This document shows positions 36,462-45,185 of a stretch of 64,000 nucleotides of DNA, piece after piece (the first letter of the stretch is position 1; the number at the start of each line of letters is the position of its first letter). Origin of the DNA: a bacterium (GTDB taxonomy: Bacteria > Krumholzibacteriota > Krumholzibacteriia > LZORAL124-64-63). The position numbers were made by a program, and so were the translations under genes. The stretch is from contig JADJQR010000001.1 of NCBI GenBank assembly GCA_016712675.1, positions 682,001-746,000 on the forward strand, read 5' to 3'. Below the pieces are notes generated by a model. It had not been told where the DNA came from. It searched no databases and worked only from the letters and a program-made list of their open reading frames with translations.

Positions 36462-37052
36462 ATGTCGCTCTCCCTGGCCACCCGACTCCAGCCCTTCCCG
36501 ACGGCCGGCGGTGCCCTGTCCGGGACCCTTGTCGCCCGGTTCCGGCGTGGGGCCCGCGGACTGCGGTACCGGCTGGTCATGGACGTGCCGGGGCTGGTGC
36601 TGCCGCCCCCGGCGACGGGGACCCGCGAGCGACGCCACGACCTGTGGCGGCACACCTGCGCCGAACTGTTCATCGGTGCGCCGCAACGGCGCGACTACCT
36701 GGAGTGGAACCTGTCGGCGGACGGGCACTGGAACCTCTATCGTTTCGACGACTACCGCAACGGCGGGCGCGAGGCGGAGCCCGGGGCACATCCGAGCCTG
36801 TGGGTGACCCGGACGCCCACCGGGATCGTCATCGAGGGCACGTTGCTCCTGCGACCGCTCGGGCTGGACACCCTGCCGCTGGAGGTGGCCGCCTGCGCGG
36901 TCGTGGAGACGGGTGACGGCGTCCTGTCCTACTGGGCCACCCACCATCCTGCGGCACGTCCCGATTTCCATGACCGTCGCGGCTTTGTCCACCGCCTGCC
37001 CGTCGCGCCGCCGCCGCGACCCACGATGCATGAACCCGAGGAGAACCCGTGA
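36462..37052 (+). CDS. DOMON-like domain protein
   Basis: The product has 196 residues and no signal peptide. The pattern RRHDLWRHTCAELFIG, then DYLEWNLSADGHWNLYRFDD and YWATHHPAARPDFHDRRGF, matches a family annotated as DOMON-like, a beta-sandwich that may bind haem or sugar. The stop overlaps the start of the phosphatase gene, so the two are coupled. The function is not known. It is divergent from the S46 peptidase gene, with 108 bases between. Confidence 0.75.
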   Translation: MSLSLATRLQPFPTAGGALSGTLVARFRRGARGLRYRLVMDVPGLVLPPPATGTRERRHDLWRHTCAELFIGAPQRRDYLEWNLSADGHWNLYRFDDYRNGGREAEPGAHPSLWVTRTPTGIVIEGTLLLRPLGLDTLPLEVAACAVVETGDGVLSYWATHHPAARPDFHDRRGFVHRLPVAPPPRPTMHEPEENP

Positions 37053-37744
37053 TGCGACTGCGTTCCTGCCTGTCCGTGGCCGGCGCCCTGCTGGCCCTGC
37101 TCGCGACCGGGCCGGCACTTGCCGTCCTGCCCGCGGCCGACCAGCCCGTGCGCAACCTCTTCCTGATCCGTCACGGCGAGTATGTGCACGATGTCGCGTG
37201 CGACGAGGAGGTGGGTTGCGGCCTGGATGCCCTGGGCCGCGAGCAGGCGCGCCTGGTGGCGGCCCGGCTGGACGGACTGCCGCTGAGGTTCACCTCGCTG
37301 CAGTCCAGCCCGTTGACCCGCGCGCGTGAGACGGCGGCGATCGTCGCCGGGCACTTCCCGGAACTTGCGCACCGCATCGAGGGCGACATCCGCGAGTGCA
37401 CGCCTCCGACGCGCCGGCCGGACATCATGGCGGACCTCGAGCCCGGCGAGGCGGCGGCCTGCGAGGCTCAGCTGGCGGCGGCCGCCGCGCGCCTGCTCAT
37501 GCCGGCCGCGGCGGGCGCCGACGAGAACGACATCGTGGTCTGCCACGGCAACGTCATCCGCTGGCTGGTCTGCCGCGCGCTGGACGTCGACCCCCAGGCG
37601 TGGCTGGGCATGAGCATCGCCAACTGCAGCCTGACGGTCATCCAGGTGAAGGCCGACGGCTCGTGCAAGCTGGTCTCGTTCGCCGACAGCGGGCACATCC
37701 CCTGGTCGCAGACCACCTACCCGGGCGTCACCTGGAACCCGTGA
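37052..37744 (+). CDS. Exported histidine phosphatase
   Basis: The product has 230 residues. The RHG motif is LIRHGEYVHD (phosphorylated His41); the second catalytic histidine is in VVCHGNVIRWLVCRAL. A signal peptide (VAGALLALLATGPALA) makes it periplasmic, as in phytase-like or PGAM-like enzymes of bacterial envelopes. The start can be the ATG at 37052 or a GTG 3 bases earlier; GAGGAG precedes both. RARET and the long C-terminal part fit the phosphoglycerate-mutase branch. The substrate is unknown. Confidence 0.88.
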   Translation: MRLRSCLSVAGALLALLATGPALAVLPAADQPVRNLFLIRHGEYVHDVACDEEVGCGLDALGREQARLVAARLDGLPLRFTSLQSSPLTRARETAAIVAGHFPELAHRIEGDIRECTPPTRRPDIMADLEPGEAAACEAQLAAAAARLLMPAAAGADENDIVVCHGNVIRWLVCRALDVDPQAWLGMSIANCSLTVIQVKADGSCKLVSFADSGHIPWSQTTYPGVTWNP

Positions 37745-37748
37745 CCGG

Positions 37749-38825
37749 TCAGGCGGCCGGGAAACCGCGCAGGTACTGAAGCGGGACCGGCGCCTGCGCG
37801 CCCAGCTCGCGCGCCGCGCGCAGTGCCCAATGCGGCTCACGCAGCAGGGCGCGGCCCAGCAGGACCACATCGGCACGTCCGTCGCGGACGATGGCCTCGG
37901 CCGGCGCCGGTTCATCGATCAGACCGACGGCGCCGGTCGGCACGCCCGCCTCGCGGCGGAGGCGCTCGGCAAAGCGCACCTGGTAGCCGGGCGCCGCCGG
38001 CACCACCGCCTGCGGCACGCTGCCCCCCGAGGAACAATCCACCAGGTCGCAGCCGAGGGACGCCAGCTCGCCGGCCAGGGCCACGGACTGGTCCTCGTCC
38101 CAGCCGCCCTCGACCCAGTCGGTGCAGGACAGGCGTACCCATAGCGGCAGATTGTCGGGCCAGGCTGCGCGCACGGCGGCCACGACCTCGCGCAGCAGGC
38201 GGGTGCGTCCGGCGAACGAGTCCCCCCAGCGGTCGCGTCGGTGGTTGGTCAGCGGCGAGAGGAACTGGTGCAGCAGGTAGCCGTGCGCGGCGTGCACTTC
38301 CACCAGCTGTGCGCCGGCGGCGTGGGCGCGGCGGGCGGCCGCCGCGAAGGCCGCGATCACGTCCGCGATGCCGGCCTCGTCCAGTTCGCGAGGCACCGCG
38401 TGGCCGGGTCCCCACGGCAGGGCCGAAGGCGCCACGATGTCATCCCAGCCGCCGCCGCCCGCGTCGACCGGCTGTCCGCCCTGCCACGGGGGCAGCGTCG
38501 AGGCCTTGCGACCGGCGTGCGCCAGCTGGATGCCGGGCACGCAGCCCTGGGCGGCCACGAAGGCGAACACCCGGCGCAGCGGCTCGACCTGCACATCGTC
38601 CCACAGCCCCAGGTCGGCCGGGCTGATGCGCCCCTCGGGCACGACGGCGGTGGCCTCGGCCAGCAGCGCGCCCGGCCCGCCGGCGGCACGGCTGCCCAGG
38701 TGCACCAGGTGCCAGTCGGTGGCACAGCCGGCGTCGGCGGAATACTGGCACATGGGGGACATGACGATCCGGTTGCGCAACGTCACGCCGCGCTGGGCCA
38801 GGGGCTTGAACAGGTGGGACGGCAT
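37749..38825 (-). CDS. Old yellow enzyme, NADPH dehydrogenase YqjM-like
   Basis: The product has 358 residues. AAGGA precedes the ATG at 38825; in-frame ATG codons upstream lack this. Family motifs are FKPLAQRGVTLRNRIVMSPM, CQYSADAG (cysteine that tunes the flavin), QLAHAGRKAS, VEVHAAHGYLLHQFLSPLTN (substrate-binding histidines) and LLGRALLREPHWALRAA (FMN phosphate). It reduces activated alkenes such as enones with NADPH and FMN, often in oxidative or electrophile stress. It diverges from the exchanger gene. Confidence 0.92.
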   Translation of the reverse strand: MPSHLFKPLAQRGVTLRNRIVMSPMCQYSADAGCATDWHLVHLGSRAAGGPGALLAEATAVVPEGRISPADLGLWDDVQVEPLRRVFAFVAAQGCVPGIQLAHAGRKASTLPPWQGGQPVDAGGGGWDDIVAPSALPWGPGHAVPRELDEAGIADVIAAFAAAARRAHAAGAQLVEVHAAHGYLLHQFLSPLTNHRRDRWGDSFAGRTRLLREVVAAVRAAWPDNLPLWVRLSCTDWVEGGWDEDQSVALAGELASLGCDLVDCSSGGSVPQAVVPAAPGYQVRFAERLRREAGVPTGAVGLIDEPAPAEAIVRDGRADVVLLGRALLREPHWALRAARELGAQAPVPLQYLRGFPAA

Positions 38826-38912
38826 CGGGACGGGTCCTTTCATGGGCAGCGGGGCGTGGAGCGGGTACCTCCCTGCCGATTCCGGGGGCGCGCGAACGGC
38901 CGGCATCCTATC

Positions 38913-39944
38913 ATGGCCGGAATGTCCTGCCGACCCCTGACCGCGCCCGCGCGGGCGCTGCCGGAGGCCTTCGCCTTGCTCCAGCAGATCCTGACCATCG
39001 TCATCGCCCTGGCCGGCGTTTCGCTCGGGGCGGAGATCCTGGTACGAGGCGCTTCACGTCTGGCGCTGCGCGCGGGCGTCTCCTCGCTGTTCGTAGGGTT
39101 GACCGTCGTCGGCTTCGGCACCTCGTCGCCGGAGCTGGGGGCCAGCCTGACGGCGACCCTGCGCCAGTCCTCGGATGTGGCCCTGGGCAACGTCGTCGGC
39201 TCGAACCTGTTCAACATCGGCGTCATCCTGGGCCTGACGGCACTGCTGCAGCCGATCCGCGTGCAGCTCTCGGCGGTGCGCCGCGACCTGCTGGTGGCCG
39301 CAGGCGCCGCGTTGGTGCCGTGGCTGGCGCTGCCGTTCGGGGGGTTCATCCCCAGGCCAGCCGGCTTCGCGCTGGTGGCGCTCCTGGTGGTGTACCTGGC
39401 CACCGCCTACCGGCAGGCCCGGCAGACCGCAGCTGCCGAGGCCCTGCGGCTCGATCCGGAACTGCGCCCGGCGCCGAACGAGTCGCGCGGCGCGGTGGTC
39501 CGCGACGCCGTCATGGTCATCGCCGGCCTGGCGCTGCTGGTGATCGGCTCGCGCGGGTTCGTCGACGCCTCGATTGCCGTCGCCCGGCAGATCGGCTGGT
39601 CGGAGCTCGTCATCGGCCTGACGCTGGTGTCGGTCGGCACCTCGCTGCCGGAGCTGGTCACCGCGCTGGTGGCCGTCAGGCGCGGGGACACCGACATCGC
39701 CGTCGGCAACGTCATCGGCTCGAACATCTTCAACACGCTGGGCATCGCCGGCACCTGCGCCGCGGTGGCGCCGCAGGCGGTCAACCACACGCTGCTGGTG
39801 CGCGACGCGCCGCTGATGCTGGTCGGGTCCCTGGCCCTGTTCCCGATCATCAGGAGCGGCGCCCGCATCTCGCGCCTGGAGGGCGGGGTGCTGTTGGGCG
39901 TCTACGTGGCCTACGCGGCGTACCTGATCATCACCGGGGGTTGA
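38913..39944 (+). CDS. Calcium/sodium antiporter (CaCA family)
   Basis: The product has 343 residues; an ATG at 38922 is an alternative start. The two alpha repeats that form the ion site are GLTVVGFGTSSPELGASLTA with LGNVVGSNLFNIG, and GLTLVSVGTSLPELVTALVA with VGNVIGSNIFNTLG. About ten membrane helices are split by a short cytosolic loop (RLDPELRPAPNESRG). It should exchange Na+ for Ca2+, or K+/H+ in some relatives, across the inner membrane. It converges with the GNAT gene, 15 bases between stops. Confidence 0.93.
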   Translation: MAGMSCRPLTAPARALPEAFALLQQILTIVIALAGVSLGAEILVRGASRLALRAGVSSLFVGLTVVGFGTSSPELGASLTATLRQSSDVALGNVVGSNLFNIGVILGLTALLQPIRVQLSAVRRDLLVAAGAALVPWLALPFGGFIPRPAGFALVALLVVYLATAYRQARQTAAAEALRLDPELRPAPNESRGAVVRDAVMVIAGLALLVIGSRGFVDASIAVARQIGWSELVIGLTLVSVGTSLPELVTALVAVRRGDTDIAVGNVIGSNIFNTLGIAGTCAAVAPQAVNHTLLVRDAPLMLVGSLALFPIIRSGARISRLEGGVLLGVYVAYAAYLIITGG

Positions 39945-39959
39945 TGCGGGCGGGTTCGG

Positions 39960-40451
39960 TCAGTTATCCAGCCGGCGGCAGTAGGTGACCTTGGCGTCGC
40001 CCGGCGCGTAGAAGTCGGCGAAGACGCCCGCCGTAGCGTAGCCGCTCTTCTCGTAGAACGCGCGGGTGGAGGCGTATTGTGCCTTGCCGCTGGTCTCGGC
40101 GTAGAGGGCCAGGCCGCCGGCCGCGCGCACGCGCCGTTCGGTCTCCCGCAGCAGGCTCCGGCCCAGCCCGGAACCCTGTCCCGAAGGATGCACGGCGATC
40201 CAGTACAGGTCCCAGCTCACGGTCGAACAGGGCACCCGGCCGAAACAGCTGTATCCCGCCAGGCGTCCGTCGTGTTCCGCAAGGAGGAACGCGTACCCGG
40301 CGTCCGCGCCGCGGGCCAGCGTCTCGGCCACCAGGTCGGCCGCGATCGCGACCTCCTCGTCGCTGAAATAGCCGGTGGCACGCACCAGGTCGCGCACGGC
40401 CTCGACGTCGGACGGACGCACGACATCGCGGAAGGCGGTCTCGCTGCTCAT
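39960..40451 (-). CDS. GNAT acetyltransferase, last gene of the KamA operon
   Basis: The product has 163 residues. The acetyl-CoA loop is in LYWIAVHPSGQGSGLGRSLL, with RAFYEKSGYATAGVFADFYA after it. It starts 37 bases after the stop of the second ATP-grasp gene and on the same strand. With a lysine-2,3-aminomutase-type enzyme at the head of the operon, it recalls the AblB step that makes N-acetyl-beta-lysine, but the sequence is not close enough to call AblB. It could instead cap the product of the ligases. Confidence 0.85.
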   Translation of the reverse strand: MSSETAFRDVVRPSDVEAVRDLVRATGYFSDEEVAIAADLVAETLARGADAGYAFLLAEHDGRLAGYSCFGRVPCSTVSWDLYWIAVHPSGQGSGLGRSLLRETERRVRAAGGLALYAETSGKAQYASTRAFYEKSGYATAGVFADFYAPGDAKVTYCRRLDN

Positions 40452-40488
40452 GGGGTCCACGCTCCGGGCTGGTGGCGACGTCGCCGAT

Positions 40489-41478
40489 TCAGCGGTGCGC
40501 CGCGGCGACGATGCGACCGACGGCGTCCGCGAAGGGGATGCCTGCCCGCTCCAGCGCGGCGGCATAGCCGGCGTCGGGCGACAGGCAGGGGTTGGCGTTC
40601 ACTTCCAGGATGAACGGGTGGCCGTCCGCGTCGACGCGGAAGTCGACGCGCGCCCAGCCGCGCAACCGGAACAGGCGCCAGCAGGCCAGCGCCAGGCGCG
40701 TCATCTCGGCGGCCAGCGCTTCATCCTGCGACGGCAGGTCGAATCGGCGCACGGTGTGGCGGTACTCGAACGAGTCCTCGTGCCACTTGGCGGCGTAGCC
40801 GACGATGCGCGGCTTTCCTTCCGGGTAGCCCTCGAAGGTGATCTCGGCCGCCGGCAGCACGGTCGGGCCGTCCGGTCCGTCCAGCAGGCCGAGGTTGAAC
40901 TCGCGTCCCTCGACAAACGCCTCGGCGAACCACGGCGACCCCGCGCGGCCCTGGCGGCGGGCCAGTTCCACGCGCGCTGCTGCCGCACCGCCATCCACCA
41001 CCGCGCCGTCATCCATGCCCAGCGAGGCGTCCTCCCAGACCGACTTGACGATCCAGCGCCCGCAGGCGCCCCCGCCGGCGTCGGCCGCGGCATCCGCCAG
41101 CCCGTCGGCCAGCCAGTCGGGTGTCGGCAGTCCGGCCTGCCGCAGCAGGCCCTTGGCCAGCACCTTGTGCGAGGTCAGGAAGATCGCCTCGGCCGGGCAC
41201 CCGGCCAGCGGCACGCGTAGCGCCTCCAGCACGCCCGGCGCCAGGTGGATCAGCCGTCCGTGGCCCTCGAGCCCCTCCACGAGGTTGAACACCAGGTCGG
41301 GCGAGGCGCCGCTGAGCGAGAAGGCGAGCGATTCGAGGTCCAGGTCGCAGCCCCAGGGTTCCACCGCGTGGCCGAGGCTGATCAGCGCCTCGCCGACCGC
41401 CTCGACCTGCACCAGGACATCCATTTCGTCGGGAGCCGCGTCGGCGCTCACGCGGTTGTGCAGGATGACGATCCGCAT
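40489..41478 (-). CDS. ATP-grasp ligase 2 of the KamA operon
   Basis: The product has 329 residues. It is a Ddl-like carboxylate-amine ligase: LVFNLVEGLEGHGRLIHLAP in the N-terminal domain, RWIVKSVWEDASLGMDD for the nucleotide lysine, PWFAEAFVEGREFNLGLLDG, and WARVDFRVDADGHPFILEVN plus ANPCLSPDAGYAAALERAG for the Mg2+ site. It is clearly related to, but distinct from, ligase 1 next door (start 41478, 17 bases after the stop of ligase 1). Two consecutive ligases suggest two amide-bond steps in one pathway. Confidence 0.88.
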   Translation of the reverse strand: MRIVILHNRVSADAAPDEMDVLVQVEAVGEALISLGHAVEPWGCDLDLESLAFSLSGASPDLVFNLVEGLEGHGRLIHLAPGVLEALRVPLAGCPAEAIFLTSHKVLAKGLLRQAGLPTPDWLADGLADAAADAGGGACGRWIVKSVWEDASLGMDDGAVVDGGAAAARVELARRQGRAGSPWFAEAFVEGREFNLGLLDGPDGPTVLPAAEITFEGYPEGKPRIVGYAAKWHEDSFEYRHTVRRFDLPSQDEALAAEMTRLALACWRLFRLRGWARVDFRVDADGHPFILEVNANPCLSPDAGYAAALERAGIPFADAVGRIVAAAHR

Positions 41479-41494
41479 GGCGCCGCGCCTTCCG

Positions 41495-42487
41495 CTAGGG
41501 GTGGCTCGGCGCGACCCGCGCGGCGGCCGAGTCGACGATGCGGCCGATCAGTTCGTCGTAGGGCACGCCGAGCAGGTTGCAGATGATCGGCAGGTCGGAA
41601 TGCCCGGGGTGCAACCCCGCCAGCGGGTTCAGTTCCATCAGCTGCGGGTCGCCCGCGCCGTCGCAGCGCAGGTCGAGCCGGCCGCCGTCGCGGCAGCCCA
41701 ACAGCCGCCAGGCTGCCAGCGCCACCGCCTCGGCCTTCGCCACGACCGGGTCCTGCGGGGTGACCAGCCGGTACTCGACCCGGTCCTCCCACAGCTCCTT
41801 GTTGGCGTAGGTGTAGGCGCCCGGCTCGGCACGTTCGCCCAGGATCACTTCCATGGTGCCCACCACGCGGGCCGCCGCGCCGGTCCCCGTGATGCCCGTG
41901 GTCAATTCGCGTCCCGGCAGGTAGGTCTCGACCAGGACAGGCTGGCGGAACGTCGCCAGCAGGCGCTCGCAGGTGGCGCGCAGCTCCGGTCGCGAGCGCA
42001 CCAGCGACGTACCGTCGATGCCCTTGCCCGTGCCTTCGGCCAGCGGCTTGCAGAACAGCGGGAACGGAAGGTCGATCGTGTCGATGTCCGCCGGCGCGTG
42101 CACCTCGCGGAAGTCCGGCGTCGGCAGCCCGCCGTCGCGCAGCACGCGCTTGGTCAGGCCCTTGTGCAGGGTCAGCGCCAGCACCAGCGGGTCGCTGAAC
42201 GTGTACGGGAGGTCGTACGCGTCCAGCAGCGCCGGCACCTGGGCCTCGCGGCCGATGCCGTACATGCCCTCGGCGATGTTGAAGACCAGGTCCCAGCGGT
42301 CGCCCGCGACCAGGCGCCCGGCCAGGGCCTTGACGTGCCCGATGCGGTCGGTCGCGTGGCCCAGCCGCTGCAGCGCGCCCTCGATGGCCTCGATCGTGGA
42401 GAGACGGTCGAACTCGGCCGTCTCCTCCTCGCCGAAGCCCATCGCCAGGTAGTCGTCGCGCAGGTCGTAGGTCAGGCCTATCCTCAA
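41495..42487 (-). CDS. ATP-grasp ligase 1 of the KamA operon
   Basis: The product has 330 residues. The start is a TTG that overlaps the stop of the KamA gene (TTGA), so translation is coupled. Landmarks are LVFNIAEGMYGIGREAQVPA, FPLFCKPLAEGTGKGIDGTS, PVLVETYLPGRELTTGITGT and GRLDLRCDGAGDPQLMELNP. These fit a Ddl-like ATP-grasp fold with a Gly-rich nucleotide loop. It lacks the tight similarity to genuine D-Ala-D-Ala ligases, so another amine and carboxylate pair is likely. It presumably uses the beta-amino acid made by the aminomutase. Confidence 0.88.
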   Translation of the reverse strand: MRIGLTYDLRDDYLAMGFGEEETAEFDRLSTIEAIEGALQRLGHATDRIGHVKALAGRLVAGDRWDLVFNIAEGMYGIGREAQVPALLDAYDLPYTFSDPLVLALTLHKGLTKRVLRDGGLPTPDFREVHAPADIDTIDLPFPLFCKPLAEGTGKGIDGTSLVRSRPELRATCERLLATFRQPVLVETYLPGRELTTGITGTGAAARVVGTMEVILGERAEPGAYTYANKELWEDRVEYRLVTPQDPVVAKAEAVALAAWRLLGCRDGGRLDLRCDGAGDPQLMELNPLAGLHPGHSDLPIICNLLGVPYDELIGRIVDSAAARVAPSHP

Positions 42488-43815
42488 CGCGCCGCCTCCA
42501 GGGCCGCCTGGCCGTCGGGGTAGCGGTGGATGTTGCCCTCGTAGTTGCGCAGCAGCACGTCGCCACCGTCACGGCCGACCAGGCAGTCCGGCTGCAGCGC
42601 GATCTTGCCGCCGCCGCCCGGCGCGTCGATTACGTACGTCGGCACCGCATAGCCCGTGGTGAAGCCGCGCAGCCCGCGGATGATCTCCAGCCCCTTCTCC
42701 ACCGTCGTCCGGAAGTGCGATGAGCCGGAGATGGGGTCGCACTGGTACAGGTAGTACGGGCGCACCCGCATCATCAGCAGCGAGTGGACCAGGGCCTTCA
42801 TCACCGCGACGTCATCGTTCACGCCCTTGAGCAGCACGGTCTGGCTGCCCAGGGGAATCCCCGCGTCGGCCAGGCGGCGGCAGGCGGCCGCCGACTCGGG
42901 CGTGCACTCGGCCGGGTGCAGGAAGTGCAGGCTGAGCCACAGAGGGTGGTGGCGGCGCAGCACCTTCACCAGCGCGGGCGTGATCCGCTGGGGCAGCACC
43001 GCCGGCACCTTCGTGCCGATGCGCACGAACTGGACGTGCGGGATCCTCCGCAACTCTCCCAGAAGGTAGTCCAGACGCTCGTCGCTGAGCGTCAGCGGGT
43101 CGCCGCCCGACAGCAGCACGTCCCGGATTTCCGGATGACTGCGGATGTAGTCGAGCGCCGTGTCCCAGCGTTCGCGACCCGGGCGCAGCTCGTCCTGGCC
43201 CACCACGCGCGAGCGCGTGCAGTAGCGGCAGTAGGTGGCGCAGCGGTCCAGCACCAGGAACAGCACCCGGTCGGGATAGCGGTGCACCAGGCCGGGGACC
43301 GGGCTGTGCCCGTCCTCGTCCAGGGGGTCGTCCGCCTCGCCGGGCGTCCGCAGGAATTCGTTCTGCACCGGCACCACGGTGCGTCGCAGCCCGCAGTCCG
43401 CGTCGAAGCCGTCGAGCAGGCTCATGTAGTAGGGCGTCACCGCCACGGGCAGCAGCGAACCGCAGCGATCGAGCGCAGCGCGCTCTTCAGCCGTCAATTC
43501 CAGCACGCGCGCCAGCTGCTCGGTGGTCTTGAACGAATGCCTCAGCTGCCACTTCCAGTCGTGCCAGTCGCTGTCCTTCACGTCGGCGAAGTGCGCGCGA
43601 CGGAACATGCGCGTGCGCGGACCGATGCGGGGCAGCCGCCTGGCCAGAAGGTGCTCGAGCTGTATGGGCAGGGCGGGGACGTTGGCTGGCGCCGTGGAAG
43701 GATCGGGCTCGGTAACGAACGACGGAGGGTCGTCGGGAGAGGCTCCCGCATCGACCTCCTGCAGGTTCCGGCCCAGCCCAGCCATGGAGTCCAGGCGAGC
43801 GCTGAGTTGTGTCAA
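42484..43815 (-). CDS. KamA-type radical SAM aminomutase
   Basis: The product has 443 residues from a TTG at 43815, chosen because GGAGG lies 6 bases upstream; an ATG at 43848 has no ribosome binding site. The radical SAM cluster is C192-ATY-C196-RY-C199. Further motifs are DVLLSGGDPLTLSDERLDYL, VPAVLPQRIT and PYYLYQCDPISGSSHFRTTV. The PLP lysine is K404 in DAPGGGGKIALQ. Relatives move the alpha-amino group of lysine (or, in EpmB and glutamate mutases, related amino acids) to the beta carbon. It heads a four-gene operon. Lysine is the likeliest substrate by family, but this is not proven. Confidence 0.9.
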   Translation of the reverse strand: MTQLSARLDSMAGLGRNLQEVDAGASPDDPPSFVTEPDPSTAPANVPALPIQLEHLLARRLPRIGPRTRMFRRAHFADVKDSDWHDWKWQLRHSFKTTEQLARVLELTAEERAALDRCGSLLPVAVTPYYMSLLDGFDADCGLRRTVVPVQNEFLRTPGEADDPLDEDGHSPVPGLVHRYPDRVLFLVLDRCATYCRYCTRSRVVGQDELRPGRERWDTALDYIRSHPEIRDVLLSGGDPLTLSDERLDYLLGELRRIPHVQFVRIGTKVPAVLPQRITPALVKVLRRHHPLWLSLHFLHPAECTPESAAACRRLADAGIPLGSQTVLLKGVNDDVAVMKALVHSLLMMRVRPYYLYQCDPISGSSHFRTTVEKGLEIIRGLRGFTTGYAVPTYVIDAPGGGGKIALQPDCLVGRDGGDVLLRNYEGNIHRYPDGQAALEAAR

Positions 43816-44068
43816 GGTCCGCCTCCGTGAGGACTGACCGATGTCCATGCCCGGCGGGGGTTGGGCACCGCCGCCGGAAAGTCGCCTGCGCCGGCGCACG
43901 GCCGGAAGGACCCTCCGAGGTCCGCTGACGACGCGCAGAAAATATGGCAAGTGGCGAAAGTGTCAACCGCAATTGCCTGAAATCGTCGAAAATTCCCGAG
44001 CGCACCCGAACAACGGACCTTCGCGTCGCCACCGGACCGACCGGCGATGGTCATCGCCCGGCTCCCGC

Positions 44069-45070
44069 TCAGACGTGGTTGCGGAGCATCAGCTCGCGCG
44101 GGTGCGGGCTGAGATAGACCTGGTCGCGGACGTAGGGGACATCCAGCAGCTCGACGTAGTGGCGCAGCAGGGTCACCGGCACCACCAGGGGCACCAGCCC
44201 CCGGGCGTAGTCGTCGATCACGGTCAGGACGCGCTTCTGCTCGGCGTCCGAGACCTGGCCACGGAGGTGGCCGGCCACGTGCTGCAGGGCATTGGCGTGC
44301 CGCCGGGGGGTGGCCAGGACGCCCAGGGCCTCCATGTAGAGGACCAGGTAGCGGTCCCTGAACGCCGCCGCCGGCTCCTGGGCGATGCGCGCCACCAGCC
44401 GGCCCAGCTCCTGGTAGTGCCGGGGGCTGTGGGCCATCAGCAGGTACTTCTCCCGGCTGTGGAAGGCGACGATGCCGCCGCGTCCCCAGCGCCCGGCGAA
44501 CGCGTCCTTGACCCGCCGCCAGGCGAACAGGCGCTCGACGAAGTTCTCGCGCAGCCGGGCGTCCTCCAGCCGGCCCTCCTCCTCGACGGGCACCAGCGGG
44601 TGCGCGGCGGCGAACGCGGCGGCGAACAGGCCGCGCCCGCCGCGGGCGGGCATGCCCTTGTCCGGGTAGACCTTCACCCGGAAGAGGCCGCAGCTGGGCG
44701 AGTTCTTCTTGAACACGAACCCGTCCAGGTCCGCGGCGGCCAGCTCGCGCACGCGGCGCCGGGACCAGCTGTTCATCGGCGTCGTCCAGTCGACGCCCGA
44801 GCGCGGGGCCACCATCCGCGGCTGTTCCACCGTTCCCTCCAGGCGCACGGACTCGCGGGGGATCGTCATGCCCGCCTCGACCTCGGGGCAGACCGGCACC
44901 AGGTCGCAGTACTGCGCGAGCGTCCCGGTGAGCCAGCGGTCATGCTTGTGGCCGCCGTCGAAGCGGACTTCCTGGCCCAGCAGGCAGGCGCTGACCCCGA
45001 TGCGCAGCGGCCGTGGCGCGTCGCCCGGCGTCGGATGCATCGAGGTGGTGGGCTCGGCGGAGCGGGTCAT
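44069..45070 (-). CDS. DUF523-DUF1722 protein
   Basis: The product has 333 residues; GGAGGG precedes the ATG at 45070. The N-terminal DUF523 domain has RIGVSACLLGQEVRFDGGHK, LVPVCPEVEAGM, FVFKKNSPSCGLFRVKVY. The C-terminal 110 residues match DUF1722 (YbgA), from YLLMAHSPRHYQELGRLVAR to LRHYVELL. The fusion of both is widespread in bacteria. Conserved cysteines suggest a redox or metal role; no reaction is established. It is divergent from the YkgJ-type gene. Confidence 0.9.
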   Translation of the reverse strand: MTRSAEPTTSMHPTPGDAPRPLRIGVSACLLGQEVRFDGGHKHDRWLTGTLAQYCDLVPVCPEVEAGMTIPRESVRLEGTVEQPRMVAPRSGVDWTTPMNSWSRRRVRELAAADLDGFVFKKNSPSCGLFRVKVYPDKGMPARGGRGLFAAAFAAAHPLVPVEEEGRLEDARLRENFVERLFAWRRVKDAFAGRWGRGGIVAFHSREKYLLMAHSPRHYQELGRLVARIAQEPAAAFRDRYLVLYMEALGVLATPRRHANALQHVAGHLRGQVSDAEQKRVLTVIDDYARGLVPLVVPVTLLRHYVELLDVPYVRDQVYLSPHPRELMLRNHV

Positions 45071-45185
45071 GATCCCTCCGGGGGACGGGGCCGCGACGGC
45101 GCGGCGCGGTTGCGCGCTGGCGTCCGCGCGCCATTCATAGCAGGATGGGGCCAAGCGATCCAGAGCCGAGGACCCGGGAGCCGCG

